DNA from: ZAX-1 sp046533095
GTDB lineage: Bacteria > Bacillota > Clostridia > Lachnospirales > Lachnospiraceae
Length of the DNA stretch: 64,000 nt
Direction: 5' to 3'
Assembly (NCBI GenBank): GCA_046533095.1
Contig: JAJQRA010000017.1
Span: 124,001-188,000, forward strand
Numbering within the stretch: position 1 is the first letter of the stretch; each line of letters opens with the position of its first letter. Both the position numbers and the translations under genes were made by a program. This document shows, piece by piece, positions 53,447-62,698 of the stretch. Below the pieces are notes generated by a model. That model was given only the letters and a program-made list of their open reading frames with translations. It searched no databases and had not been told where the DNA came from.

Positions 53447-54511
53447 ATGAAAGAACTATGGAAAGGCAATGAGGCAATTGCAGAAGCTGCCGTGCGTGCA
53501 GGGTGCAGACTCTATATCGGTTACCCGATTACGCCGCAGTCTGAGATTGTGGAGTATATGTCCACACGTATGCCGGAGCTTGGTCGTGTTTTCATCCAGT
53601 CTGAAAGCGAACTGATTAGCATTAACACGGTGTTTGGTGCAAGTTTGACTGGTGCACGCTGTATGACGAGCTCTTCCGGTGTGGGAATTTCATTGATGCA
53701 GGAGGGATTGACTGCTTGTTTTGCAAAAGGGTTATGTCCATTGATTATCAATGTAAACCGTTCCGGTAACGGCATGGGTGGTGGTACCGGTTTTGCGGGA
53801 TGCCAGGATGACTACACGAGAGAGACGCATGGTGGCGGAAATGGTTATTATCGTTACTTGGTATATATCCCAAGTAGCATTCAAGAAGCGGTTGATATGA
53901 CTTATGTAGCATGGGATATTGCAGAAAAATACAGAAATCCTGTGGAAATTTATACGGAGGGCCGCCTTGGCCAGATGATGGAAGCGGTTGAATTTCCGGA
54001 CTTTAAGACTCCTGATATTCAGGCATGGGGTATAGATGGCACAACAAAGCCTATGCCTGAATATCATACTATGATGGCTCCTTCTGAGTATGGACTTTTT
54101 GCAGAACGTATCCGCCGAATGGAAGAAAATGAGCAGTCGTGGGAAAGTTGGCTGACCGAAGATGCTGAGACCGTAATCATAGCGGTTGGATTATGTTCCC
54201 GTGTGTGTAGAGGTGTTATCGCACGGTTACGTGCGGAAGGGAAGAAAATCGGAATGTTGCGTCCAAAGGCGGTATGGCCATTTCCATTAAAAGGTTTCGC
54301 TGCGTTGCCGGGCACTGTGAAAAAGTTAATTTGTGTTGAAAACTCCGATGGTCAGCAAATGCTGGAAGATGTGTTGGTCGCTACTAAGAAATTGCCGGAT
54401 CTGCAGCAAATTCCAGTCTATAGTAATGCGCAAATGGGTTTGATTTCAAGCTATGAATTGCGTATGTTTCTCGCTGGAGTGGAAGACGGATCAATCAAGG
54501 AGGTGTATTGA
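53447..54511 (+). CDS. 2-oxoacid:ferredoxin oxidoreductase alpha subunit (KorA/VorB-like)
   Basis: The 354-residue protein starts WKGNEAIAEAAVRAGCRLYIGYPITPQSEIVEYM, the family's N-terminal signature, followed by TGARCMTSSSGVGISLMQEG and a C-terminal transketolase-like domain (VIIAVGLCSRVCRGVIARL, KLICVENSDGQQ). The stretch FAGCQDDYTRETHGGGNGYY differs from the QPSQADY usually found in clostridial VorB, which may signal an unusual substrate. The beta gene starts one base after its stop. Confidence 0.92.
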   Translation: MKELWKGNEAIAEAAVRAGCRLYIGYPITPQSEIVEYMSTRMPELGRVFIQSESELISINTVFGASLTGARCMTSSSGVGISLMQEGLTACFAKGLCPLIINVNRSGNGMGGGTGFAGCQDDYTRETHGGGNGYYRYLVYIPSSIQEAVDMTYVAWDIAEKYRNPVEIYTEGRLGQMMEAVEFPDFKTPDIQAWGIDGTTKPMPEYHTMMAPSEYGLFAERIRRMEENEQSWESWLTEDAETVIIAVGLCSRVCRGVIARLRAEGKKIGMLRPKAVWPFPLKGFAALPGTVKKLICVENSDGQQMLEDVLVATKKLPDLQQIPVYSNAQMGLISSYELRMFLAGVEDGSIKEVY

Positions 54512-54512
54512 G

Positions 54513-55229
54513 ATGGCAAAAGCGGTTTCGGCACCAAAAGTTTTGTTTCCGGGCAAGTTTTGTCCAGGTTGTGGACATGGTGTCTTTGTACGTTTGATCC
54601 ATGAGATTTTTGAAGAAAAAGGATTGACGGAAAGAAATGTCTGTGCCATAGGAGTTGGATGCTCCGCAAATTATAATGCAATGATGAAAGGTGGCAATAT
54701 GATTGAAGGACATCACGGACGAGTGCCAAATACAGCCCGTGGGGTTAAGTCAATCTTACCGGATGTATTTGTCTGGACATACCAAGGTGACGGAGATGCC
54801 TATGCGATCGGAATGGGCGAGACAATTTTGGCAGCAGCCAATAATTATCCGGTAACTGTGTTTGTCATTAATAATAATAATTATGGTATGACAGGCGGAC
54901 AGACTGCTCCGACCACGATGCAAGGGCAGGTCACTACGACTGCGCAAGCGGGTTATGCCGGTAGCACATTCAACGTTGTACCGTTGCTTTGCGCTATGGA
55001 TAGTGTTTCCTATGTCGCACGTGGAACGACTGCAAGTGCGGCGGAGATTCGAAAATTGAAAGGTTATCTGCGGAAGGCTGTGGATTTGCAAATGGAACAG
55101 AATAAATATGCGTTTGTGGAAATCTTAAGTCCGTGCCCGACAAATTGGAAAAAACCCCCGCTGGAGGCATGCGACTGGATACTTAATGAGGTCACGAAAG
55201 TCTTCCCGCTTGGTGAGTTCAAAAAATAG
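54513..55229 (+). CDS. 2-oxoacid:ferredoxin oxidoreductase beta subunit (thiamine diphosphate-binding)
   Basis: The start at 54513 follows AAGGAGG and touches the alpha stop. The 238-residue protein has FCPGCGHGVFVRLI, IGVGCSANYN, GHHGRVPNTARGVK, the TPP/magnesium motif YQGDGDAYAIGMGETILAA and NNNNYGMTGGQTAPTT. It holds the thiamine that decarboxylates the 2-oxo acid. The pair with alpha forms the active site. Confidence 0.94.
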   Translation: MAKAVSAPKVLFPGKFCPGCGHGVFVRLIHEIFEEKGLTERNVCAIGVGCSANYNAMMKGGNMIEGHHGRVPNTARGVKSILPDVFVWTYQGDGDAYAIGMGETILAAANNYPVTVFVINNNNYGMTGGQTAPTTMQGQVTTTAQAGYAGSTFNVVPLLCAMDSVSYVARGTTASAAEIRKLKGYLRKAVDLQMEQNKYAFVEILSPCPTNWKKPPLEACDWILNEVTKVFPLGEFKK

Positions 55230-55242
55230 GAAGGAGTTAAGT

Positions 55243-55773
55243 ATGGAAATCGTATTTGCTGGATTTGGTGGGCAGGGTGTTTTGACTTCAGGTCTGATCG
55301 TTGCCTATATTGCCATGAAGAATGATTATGAGGTGCTTTGGAGTCCGGCCTATGGAGGTGAAATGCGGGGTGGAAAGGCTTACAGCATGGTAAAATTTGA
55401 CCACACAGAAATCGCGGAACCAAATATCACGGAGTTGGATGCATTAGTCGCCATGAATCGTCCCTCATTAGAATTCTGTGAAAATCTCAAACCGAATGGA
55501 TTGTTAATCGTAAATAGCGATACGATTTCAGATGAAGTTCTTGATTCGTATGCATTTCGCACAATCCGTATTCCGATCAACCGCTTGGCGCAACAAGCCG
55601 GAAGCGGTAAAACAGTCAATATTGTTTCGGTCGGAGCGCTCATCCGATCTATGGGAATCTTCGATCGTGAGAAAGCTGAAGAAATTATGTGCCTGTTTTT
55701 CGAGGAAAAAGGCAAGGGTGTGTTCAATCGAACTAACCGTGTTGCATTTGGTTTGGGATATGAGTATGAATGA
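55243..55773 (+). CDS. 2-oxoacid:ferredoxin oxidoreductase gamma subunit
   Basis: The start at 55243 follows GGAAGGAG. The 176-residue protein has VFAGFGGQGVLTSGLIVAYI, SPAYGGEMRGGKAYSMVKF and IPINRLAQQAGSGKTVNIVSVGALI, the signatures of the POR_N-associated gamma domain that binds CoA. It completes the four-subunit enzyme. Confidence 0.93.
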   Translation: MEIVFAGFGGQGVLTSGLIVAYIAMKNDYEVLWSPAYGGEMRGGKAYSMVKFDHTEIAEPNITELDALVAMNRPSLEFCENLKPNGLLIVNSDTISDEVLDSYAFRTIRIPINRLAQQAGSGKTVNIVSVGALIRSMGIFDREKAEEIMCLFFEEKGKGVFNRTNRVAFGLGYEYE

Positions 55774-55790
55774 GCATGGAGGAAAAATTG

Positions 55791-57923
55791 ATGAATGATA
55801 TGAAGAAATTGATGGCACCGGAAAGCGTTGTCGTTGTTGGTGCAACGGATAAACCGGGAATGCCTGGGGGTGCAACGGCCAGTATTATAGAGAGCCGTAT
55901 TAAAGACCGTGTATACTATCTAAATCCGAACCGTGACGAACTTTACGGAAGGAAGTGCTACCACTCCCTATCTGAGTTACCTGAAATCGTGGATTGCATG
56001 GTAATTGGAACACCGGCAAAATACGTGCCCGGTTATCTGGATGAGGGTGGCGCACTTGGGATTGGTGCGGCGGTTGTATTTGCCAGTGGTTTTGAAGAAG
56101 AACGCACGGAAGAAGGGCAAAACCTTGCACGTGAAGTCAGAGAAATTTGTACCCGCCGCAAGATATTACTTTGTGGACCGAATTGCGTAGGTATTGTGAA
56201 TGGCGTAGACAAAGTCCATGTTTCCCCGGGAAATGAGCTGCTCCTTCCTATGCTGGAATCCGGTAAAAGAAGAGGGATTGGATTAGTTGCGCAAAGTGGG
56301 TATATTACAAGCGGGTTCACGGTTCCTGATTGCAGCACTCTTGCATATGCGGTTAGTGCCGGGAATTGTGCAGTATGCAGCATTGAAGACTATCTGCTTT
56401 ATTTTGCTGAAAATGACGACATAAATTGTATTGCGGCATATATTGAAGGAATCAAAAATCCGGAGCTTCTGGAAAAAGCATTAAAAACGGCTGCATTAAA
56501 GCATAAGCCTTTTGTTGTTTTGAAAGCGGGTGCTACCGAAAAGGGACAGTATGCAGCAGCCAGCCATACAGGAAGTATGGCTGGAGATTACAAGATTGTC
56601 GAGAGCGTGTTTAAGAAGTATGGGGCAGTGATGACAAATAGTTTACAGGATTTTTCCGGAACTGCCCGTATGTTTGCACTGTTGGACGGACAGTTTCCAA
56701 AATCACAAGGAGTTGGTGCCATTTGTTTTTCAGGAGGCGAAAATACCATGTGCGCAGATATCAGCACACGGTTGGGTATTGATTTACCGGATTTCAATTC
56801 GGAGACGACAAAAATCATTCAGGGACTCGTGCCTTCCTATTCGACAGCATCGAACCCACTTGATGCGACAACAACGATGTTTGCAGAGGATGAAAAGGTA
56901 CATCGCCTTTTTGAAGCAGTTTGCGATGATGAAGGCATCGGTCTGATTACGGTTGGTGACGACGTGCAGCTCGTTTCCGAAGTGAAAGATATCACCTGCC
57001 TGAAGGTGATGAGCAAATTGAAGGCAGAGGGCCGCCTGCTTCCGTCAGTCATCATTCCGTCATTTGAACGGCTTCGTAATCCTGAAGTGTTCAAGGGATT
57101 CGAAAATGCAGGTGTGCCTGTACTTTCAGTCGGTGAGATGGGGTATCGCTCGATCAGACACCTACTTGATTTCAGTGCATTTGACGCAGGGGCGTCCAGT
57201 CTCTCACTTGCGTTACCGGAATCACAACATATAAACCAGCCCCGTACCTTCTCGGAAATAGAATCCTATGCAGAACTTTCGCCTTATGGGATTCCTGCTC
57301 CCCGATATGCATTGGCACAGTCGGAAACAGATTTACCGGATTGCCTTGCAAATATTTCTTTTCCGATCGTCATGAAGATCGTGTCTGCCGATATTCCACA
57401 CAAGACGGATGCCGGAGCTGTTGTGCTTGGTATCAACTCTTATGAAGAAGCAATCGTTGCATTTCGTACAATTTTAAACAATGTGAAAGCCTATCATGCA
57501 GATGCCCACATTGAAGGAATAGCACTTTTCGAGATGGCTAAAAAGGGAACGGAAGTCATTATTGGCATCAAGAACGACAAACAATTTGGTCCTGTTATGC
57601 TCGTTGGGCTTGGTGGTGTGTTCACGGAACTGTTCCAGGATATGGTGCTATACCCCTGTCCAATATCCGAAGTGGAAGCAGAACGGATACTCAAATCCTT
57701 GAAATCCTATCGGTTGCTTAGTGGGTATCGTGGCACAGCATCGCGAGATGTTCACGCATTGGTAATGTTGATGGCGAGACTTTCCGAATATGCTGTGGCA
57801 AACAAAGACAGTCTCGTGGAAATGGATTTAAACCCTGTATTTGTGTATGATGATGGCCTTGGCGTGAGTATTGCAGATGCGTTAATCGTAAAAGCAGACA
57901 GTGCCAGTGCAAAAGAGATATAG
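55791..57923 (+). CDS. ADP-forming acetate/acyl-CoA ligase (fused alpha-beta)
   Basis: ATG at 55791 follows GGAGG by eight bases; an ATG at 55770 overlaps the gamma stop but lacks a site. The 710-residue protein has the CoA-binding domain (VVVGATDKPGMPGGATASI), LLCGPNCVGIVNG, the phosphohistidine segment AASHTGSMAGDY, and a C-terminal ATP-grasp domain (PIVMKIVSADIPHKTDAGAV, GPVMLVGLGGVFTELF). It converts acyl-CoA, ADP and phosphate to acid, ATP and CoA. Next to a 2-oxoacid oxidoreductase it provides ATP by substrate-level phosphorylation. Confidence 0.93.
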   Translation: MNDMKKLMAPESVVVVGATDKPGMPGGATASIIESRIKDRVYYLNPNRDELYGRKCYHSLSELPEIVDCMVIGTPAKYVPGYLDEGGALGIGAAVVFASGFEEERTEEGQNLAREVREICTRRKILLCGPNCVGIVNGVDKVHVSPGNELLLPMLESGKRRGIGLVAQSGYITSGFTVPDCSTLAYAVSAGNCAVCSIEDYLLYFAENDDINCIAAYIEGIKNPELLEKALKTAALKHKPFVVLKAGATEKGQYAAASHTGSMAGDYKIVESVFKKYGAVMTNSLQDFSGTARMFALLDGQFPKSQGVGAICFSGGENTMCADISTRLGIDLPDFNSETTKIIQGLVPSYSTASNPLDATTTMFAEDEKVHRLFEAVCDDEGIGLITVGDDVQLVSEVKDITCLKVMSKLKAEGRLLPSVIIPSFERLRNPEVFKGFENAGVPVLSVGEMGYRSIRHLLDFSAFDAGASSLSLALPESQHINQPRTFSEIESYAELSPYGIPAPRYALAQSETDLPDCLANISFPIVMKIVSADIPHKTDAGAVVLGINSYEEAIVAFRTILNNVKAYHADAHIEGIALFEMAKKGTEVIIGIKNDKQFGPVMLVGLGGVFTELFQDMVLYPCPISEVEAERILKSLKSYRLLSGYRGTASRDVHALVMLMARLSEYAVANKDSLVEMDLNPVFVYDDGLGVSIADALIVKADSASAKEI

Positions 57924-57926
57924 GCT

Positions 57927-58673
57927 ATGGTGGGATTAACTTCTACAATAACAATTGAATCGATTGAGAAGAATGTCTGGTTATTTCAAGATGAGCATGT
58001 GCGGTTTTTCCTGCTGGGGGGTCAGACTTTTGCTATCTTGCTTGACACAGGTTTGACACCGGATGCCGGGCTATTAGACTGTTGTTGCGAATTGACGGGA
58101 AATCAAAAAATCGTTGTGCTTAATACACATGCAGATGGGGATCATTGTGGTAACAATTTTTTGTTTGAAGATGTTCGCATGCACCCAAGCGACTTTGAAT
58201 TCTATCGGTATCATAGCGGATGCACACAGCTTGTGCATCCGGGTGCCATATGGGATGGAGAACAAATAGACAATGGACAATTCACACTGGAAGTGATACA
58301 TGTTCCTGGACATACTCCAGGAAGTACTGTTTATTGGGATAGGCGAAACCGAAGGATATTTGTCGGAGATACCATTTGCTCGGACCCGGTGTATATGTTT
58401 GGACCGGAACGAAGTCTTGAAGCGATGCTTTTGAGTCTGAAGCGGATAGAATACCTTTCGGATTTGGCTGAGTCAATCTACTGTTGTCATGGAAAAGCGA
58501 TACTGCCAATACAAGATTTGCCGGCATTTATAATGGGATGTGAGACTATTCTGCATGGGGGAGGCACGTCACAACCTTCTGGAAAGGAGTTCCCCCCGGA
58601 CGTTAGAATTTGGCGTAGTGGTAAGGCACAGCTCTTGTATATCAATTCGTTATCGGAGGAGGTAAGAAGATAG
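57927..58673 (+). CDS. MBL-fold metallo-hydrolase
   Basis: It starts three bases after the ligase stop, so translation is probably coupled; the upstream site is weak. The 248-residue protein has NTHADGDHCGNN, a variant of HxHxDH with Asp in place of the second His (HADGDH), then VPGHTPGSTVYWD, the bridging aspartate in FVGDTICSD and CCHGKAIL. Candidates are thioesterase, lactonase or glyoxalase II-like activity. The role in the operon may be hydrolysis of an ester or ring of the substrate. Confidence 0.85.
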   Translation: MVGLTSTITIESIEKNVWLFQDEHVRFFLLGGQTFAILLDTGLTPDAGLLDCCCELTGNQKIVVLNTHADGDHCGNNFLFEDVRMHPSDFEFYRYHSGCTQLVHPGAIWDGEQIDNGQFTLEVIHVPGHTPGSTVYWDRRNRRIFVGDTICSDPVYMFGPERSLEAMLLSLKRIEYLSDLAESIYCCHGKAILPIQDLPAFIMGCETILHGGGTSQPSGKEFPPDVRIWRSGKAQLLYINSLSEEVRR

Positions 58674-58674
58674 T

Positions 58675-59943
58675 ATGGCAGAAGACACTTTTGGGAAAAG
58701 AATCCCGGTAAGAACCCCGGGTCATTTGTTGATAATTGGATTTCTCTGCACAGTGTGTAATGGATTTATGGCTTATAAATTTGTTCCAATCATTATTGAT
58801 TTGATGAATTACTGGGATGTAAAGGAAGGGATGATCGGTATTCTGCAGTCTGCAAGTTCGTGGATGGTTATCGTGTTCCTACTCCCGATTGGAATCTTCC
58901 AGCAACGGGTGGCACCAAAAATCAGTGGATTTCTTGCCCTTGCTCTTATGGTTATTGGTAATGCAATTGGGCTTTTGGCTGGAAATTTTTATGTTCTTAT
59001 TGTAGCACGTATTTTGGAGGGATTGGGTGCAATCACGATTAATACACTGACCCAGAACCTTATTCTTAACTCATTCGGAAAGCGCCGGACCACAGGTATC
59101 GGCATACTGAATACCGGGCAATACGTAGGGCAGGCGATTAATATTGTAATGGCAAATGTGCTGGTTTCTCAATTCGGATGGCGCGTCGTATATGGCTATA
59201 TGTTTGTTTTTGAGCTGGTGATGACTGTTGTTTGGGTCATTTTTGCGAATCGCTCCGTGGAGATTTCGGGTCTGCACGATCCGAATGTAGCGTTTTCTGG
59301 GGATATTGTATCTAAAGATATATCTGAAAATATATCTGGAGAGACGGAAAAGCTGCCTGTGACTGGCCGTGCTGGGAGTCTGAAGCGCATTCTTAAAAAC
59401 AAATCATTGTGGACGCTTGCAATTTCTATGAGCTTGTACGGTCCCTGCATCGTATCATTTAGTAATTATATTCCAACCTACTTAGTAATGCGCGGGATGG
59501 AGCAGGTTAAGGCGAATTCACTATTTAACATAGCTGTTGCATGTGGAGCATTGTCCATGTTTCTGACGGGCTTCCTGTCAGATAAACTGGGAACGAAACG
59601 AAAAATTGCTATTATGTCCTTCTTCCTGACGATTGGTGTGTATTTTCTGCTTTTGAAAATGCCACTCAGTATGATTGTGCTGTTTATGATCTTATTTGGT
59701 CTGATTCCAAGAACACTTAGCGTTTTGAGCTTTTCTTCAATCGCGAATATCACGGACTATCCAATTGATATTCCTGTTGCAAATTCGATTCTGCAAATGA
59801 TGAGCCAGATTACCAACATTATTGGTAATATCATTATAGGTTTTCTGATCCAAAATGCGGGATATGAACATACAATTTTTGTTGCTATGGGTATTCTTGC
59901 AGCAGGTGGTTTTGTTTGGATTATACAAAAAAAAGTTCCTTAA
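58675..59943 (+). CDS. MFS transporter
   Basis: The start lies one base after the MBL stop, with GGAGG about 14 bases upstream. The 422-residue protein has about twelve membrane helices in two halves separated by a hydrophilic loop (near residues 200-235), and MFS loop patterns (LSDKLGTKRKIAIM). It could bring in the substrate or export an acid product. A second MFS gene follows two genes later. Confidence 0.87.
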   Translation: MAEDTFGKRIPVRTPGHLLIIGFLCTVCNGFMAYKFVPIIIDLMNYWDVKEGMIGILQSASSWMVIVFLLPIGIFQQRVAPKISGFLALALMVIGNAIGLLAGNFYVLIVARILEGLGAITINTLTQNLILNSFGKRRTTGIGILNTGQYVGQAINIVMANVLVSQFGWRVVYGYMFVFELVMTVVWVIFANRSVEISGLHDPNVAFSGDIVSKDISENISGETEKLPVTGRAGSLKRILKNKSLWTLAISMSLYGPCIVSFSNYIPTYLVMRGMEQVKANSLFNIAVACGALSMFLTGFLSDKLGTKRKIAIMSFFLTIGVYFLLLKMPLSMIVLFMILFGLIPRTLSVLSFSSIANITDYPIDIPVANSILQMMSQITNIIGNIIIGFLIQNAGYEHTIFVAMGILAAGGFVWIIQKKVP

Positions 59944-59981
59944 TGGTACTGATTTGATTTTTTAGAAAGAAAGGTGAGAAA

Positions 59982-61352
59982 ATGGAAAAAAAGTTTTATG
60001 CGAAAGGCTCTGAGAATGAAGGTTACATAAAAAACATGGAGATATTGGCTGTTTGTGATTTGAAAGAAGATAATAGTGGCGGGCAGCAACAACTTTATCG
60101 CACAGTTGACGGTACGTATTTGCTTTACCATCTGGCTGCACACGGAACCAAAGTTGTGATTATCGATGTGACAGATCCTGCCAATCCGAAAGTTTTAAAC
60201 AGCTTCCATCATGTCGATGTAAAGGAATATCCAACAACGGATTCTCCCAAAATCCAAATTGCAGACGGTTTACTGATTATCGCAATGACCAGTGGAAGCG
60301 GACCAAATTTTCTGCATCGCCCCCAAATTGATAAAAAGACAACAAAATTCATGAGTGGCATTCAAATCTTCAGCCTTGAAGATCCTGTCAATCCACGTTT
60401 TCTCTCCTATTGGGATTGCGGTGTGCCATTTTCAATGGGCGTTCATCGATTTATGTATGATGGCGGACGCTATGTGCATTTATCATGTGAATGTGCACCG
60501 TTTGAAGGTCTGATCTATCGTATTGTTGATATCAATGATCCGGAAAATCCGGTGGAAGCCGGACGCTGGTGGCTACCGGAGCAATATGCTGATGGGGTTC
60601 CGGGGCGTTCGGTCGATCATGATGCACTCCATGTTCCTGACTTTATGGACAAGGGATGGTTGCATGGACCGCCATTTATAGTAGGTGATAAGGCATATCT
60701 GGGCTATGCGGGTGCCGGTTTGATAGTGCTTGATGTTGCGGATGTAACACGACCGAAATGCTTAGGTCATCTGCCGCTCTGCCCACCATTCGGGAGCCAT
60801 TTTGCCGGTGCAAGAACGCACACAGCACTTCCTTTGCCGGGAAGAGATCTGGTCGTGGTTACAAACGAAGGTGAGCGCTATTTTTGGTTCACTGCGGAAC
60901 AGATTGGAAACATGGCACAAGCGATGAATAATCTGCATATGGTAGACGTGCGTGATCCTGCCCGGCCGACTTTAATTGCAGAATTTCCCTATCCGGAAGT
61001 TCCGGAAGGTTTTCCATACAAAAATTTTAATGAAGCGTGGTTGGGTGTAGCAGGTCCATTTGGTCCCCACAATGTACACGAACCGATGGCGGGGAAACCA
61101 TGGCTTGAGCAACGCGGTGATCGCGTATATTGCAGCTATTTTGCGGCAGGATTTCGGGCATATGATGTTTCGGATCCCTACTATATCAAAGAAATTGCAT
61201 ATTTCATTCCACCCAATCCTGCCGTTGACCCACTGTTTCCGGGCAAGGGTCCTATTATGGCTGTCACAGAGGATAATTTAGTGGATGACCGGGGAAATAT
61301 CTATATTACAACTGACAATGATGGGTTCTATATAGCCCGCCTTACAGTTTAA
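59982..61352 (+). CDS. LVIVD-repeat beta-propeller protein
   Basis: The start follows AAAGGTGAG. The 456-residue protein has repeated segments of the LVIVD type (TKVVIIDVTDPANPKVLNS, IQIFSLEDPVNPRFLSYWD, YRIVDINDPENPVEAG, LIVLDVADVTRPKCLGHL, LHMVDVRDPARPTLIAEF). These form a beta-propeller, distantly like selenium-binding protein/methanethiol oxidase folds. No signal peptide is present, so it is cytoplasmic. Histidines in VDHDALHVPDF and PHNVHEPM could bind a metal. The function is unknown; its place in a catabolic operon suggests an enzyme such as a lyase or lactonase. Confidence 0.82.
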   Translation: MEKKFYAKGSENEGYIKNMEILAVCDLKEDNSGGQQQLYRTVDGTYLLYHLAAHGTKVVIIDVTDPANPKVLNSFHHVDVKEYPTTDSPKIQIADGLLIIAMTSGSGPNFLHRPQIDKKTTKFMSGIQIFSLEDPVNPRFLSYWDCGVPFSMGVHRFMYDGGRYVHLSCECAPFEGLIYRIVDINDPENPVEAGRWWLPEQYADGVPGRSVDHDALHVPDFMDKGWLHGPPFIVGDKAYLGYAGAGLIVLDVADVTRPKCLGHLPLCPPFGSHFAGARTHTALPLPGRDLVVVTNEGERYFWFTAEQIGNMAQAMNNLHMVDVRDPARPTLIAEFPYPEVPEGFPYKNFNEAWLGVAGPFGPHNVHEPMAGKPWLEQRGDRVYCSYFAAGFRAYDVSDPYYIKEIAYFIPPNPAVDPLFPGKGPIMAVTEDNLVDDRGNIYITTDNDGFYIARLTV

Positions 61353-61461
61353 TAACGGGAAAATCTTTGGAAACAATCAAAGCAGACTGAAAATCAAACA
61401 GGATTGTTTTAAAGAGGGTAGTGTACGAACAATATTTTATTATACAAGGAGATGCTGATTA

Positions 61462-62661
61462 TTGGAAAGAAAAGAAAGTATCTGGTCGAGAGACTTTATT
61501 TTACTGTTGGTAGTGAACATAGTTCAAGCTGTTGGCTTTCAAGTTCTTGGTCCGAATTTGCCAGTGTACGCTTTGCGTTTTACTGAGTCGAAAATTCTTA
61601 TTGGTGTCTTGGCAGGAACCCATGCATGTGCGGCATTAGCATTCCGTCCGCTATCAGCACTGATAGCGGATCGTGCAGATAGAAAAAAAATTATTTTTAT
61701 CGGTCAACTTGTAATTTCAGTTGTGTATTTGCTGATGTACAAAGTTCCAAATATCCAGTTGTTGATTCTAATGCGTTTTTTACATGGGATTATGTTTTCG
61801 TTTGTTTCAACGACGATAATCACGGCAGGTACATCCAACCTGCCACCCTCGCGGTTGGGTTATGGTATTGGGATTATGAGCATTACAAACATAGCAGGGC
61901 AGGCATTTGCTCCGGCATTAGGCATTCTGATTGTAGAGAGGGGAGGATATTTCCTGTTTTTCATGGTCGTAGCAATATGTTCGCTTTCGTCGGCTATTAT
62001 TTCCCTGAATTTGAAAAACATACAGCCACACTTATCGATGAATACAGAAGAAAAAGTACGGAAAAAGATAGTATTGAAAGATGTTTTTGCAGTGGAAGCG
62101 ATTGACTTGATGTTTCTGGCGATGTTCTTTACAGCTTCCATGAGTATTGTCATCAACTTTCTTGTACTGTATGGAAATAGTCTTGGTATCGGCAATATGG
62201 GGTTTTTCTATACAATCTTTGCAGGTATAATGATTTTGGTGCGTATGCTATTTGGCAATCTGGCCGACAGGAAATCGTATGCATTTATTACCTGCTTTTG
62301 TGCACCTTTTTGCGTCGTAAGTCTGATTATGATTGGAGCAGCTACTTCATTCGCCTTTTTTGCTGTTGCAGCAGTATGCCTAGGTATTGGATATGGTTTT
62401 GCCCAACCGACCATTCAGGCAGCGATGGTACGTCGTGTTGAGGTGGAGCGCCATGGCGTAGCTATCGCTACCTCCTTTATCGGCATGGACACTGCACATA
62501 CACTGGCACCTGTCGTGTTGGGTGTAATCGCAGAGCACTACAGTTTTAGTGTGGGATATTATGCATTCTGTTTCATGTTTGCAGTTGCGGTTCCGCTTGC
62601 GATTTTCGGGAAACGGTATGAGAATTGGAGAGGTTTGCACCGGGAGAAAAAATGTAAATAA
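61462..62661 (+). CDS. MFS transporter, second copy in the operon
   Basis: A TTG start at 61462 lies about ten bases after AAGGAG; no in-frame ATG is better placed. The 399-residue protein has about twelve membrane helices, an MFS loop LIADRADRKKIIFIG in the first half and LFGNLADRKSYAFIT in the second. It resembles drug/sugar efflux carriers of the family more than the protein at 58675. The 109-base gap before it has no terminator, so it is still counted in the operon. Confidence 0.86.
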   Translation: MERKESIWSRDFILLLVVNIVQAVGFQVLGPNLPVYALRFTESKILIGVLAGTHACAALAFRPLSALIADRADRKKIIFIGQLVISVVYLLMYKVPNIQLLILMRFLHGIMFSFVSTTIITAGTSNLPPSRLGYGIGIMSITNIAGQAFAPALGILIVERGGYFLFFMVVAICSLSSAIISLNLKNIQPHLSMNTEEKVRKKIVLKDVFAVEAIDLMFLAMFFTASMSIVINFLVLYGNSLGIGNMGFFYTIFAGIMILVRMLFGNLADRKSYAFITCFCAPFCVVSLIMIGAATSFAFFAVAAVCLGIGYGFAQPTIQAAMVRRVEVERHGVAIATSFIGMDTAHTLAPVVLGVIAEHYSFSVGYYAFCFMFAVAVPLAIFGKRYENWRGLHREKKCK

Positions 62662-62698
62662 AAACCGGCATTTATGTCATATAAGTGAGGTACATTCA

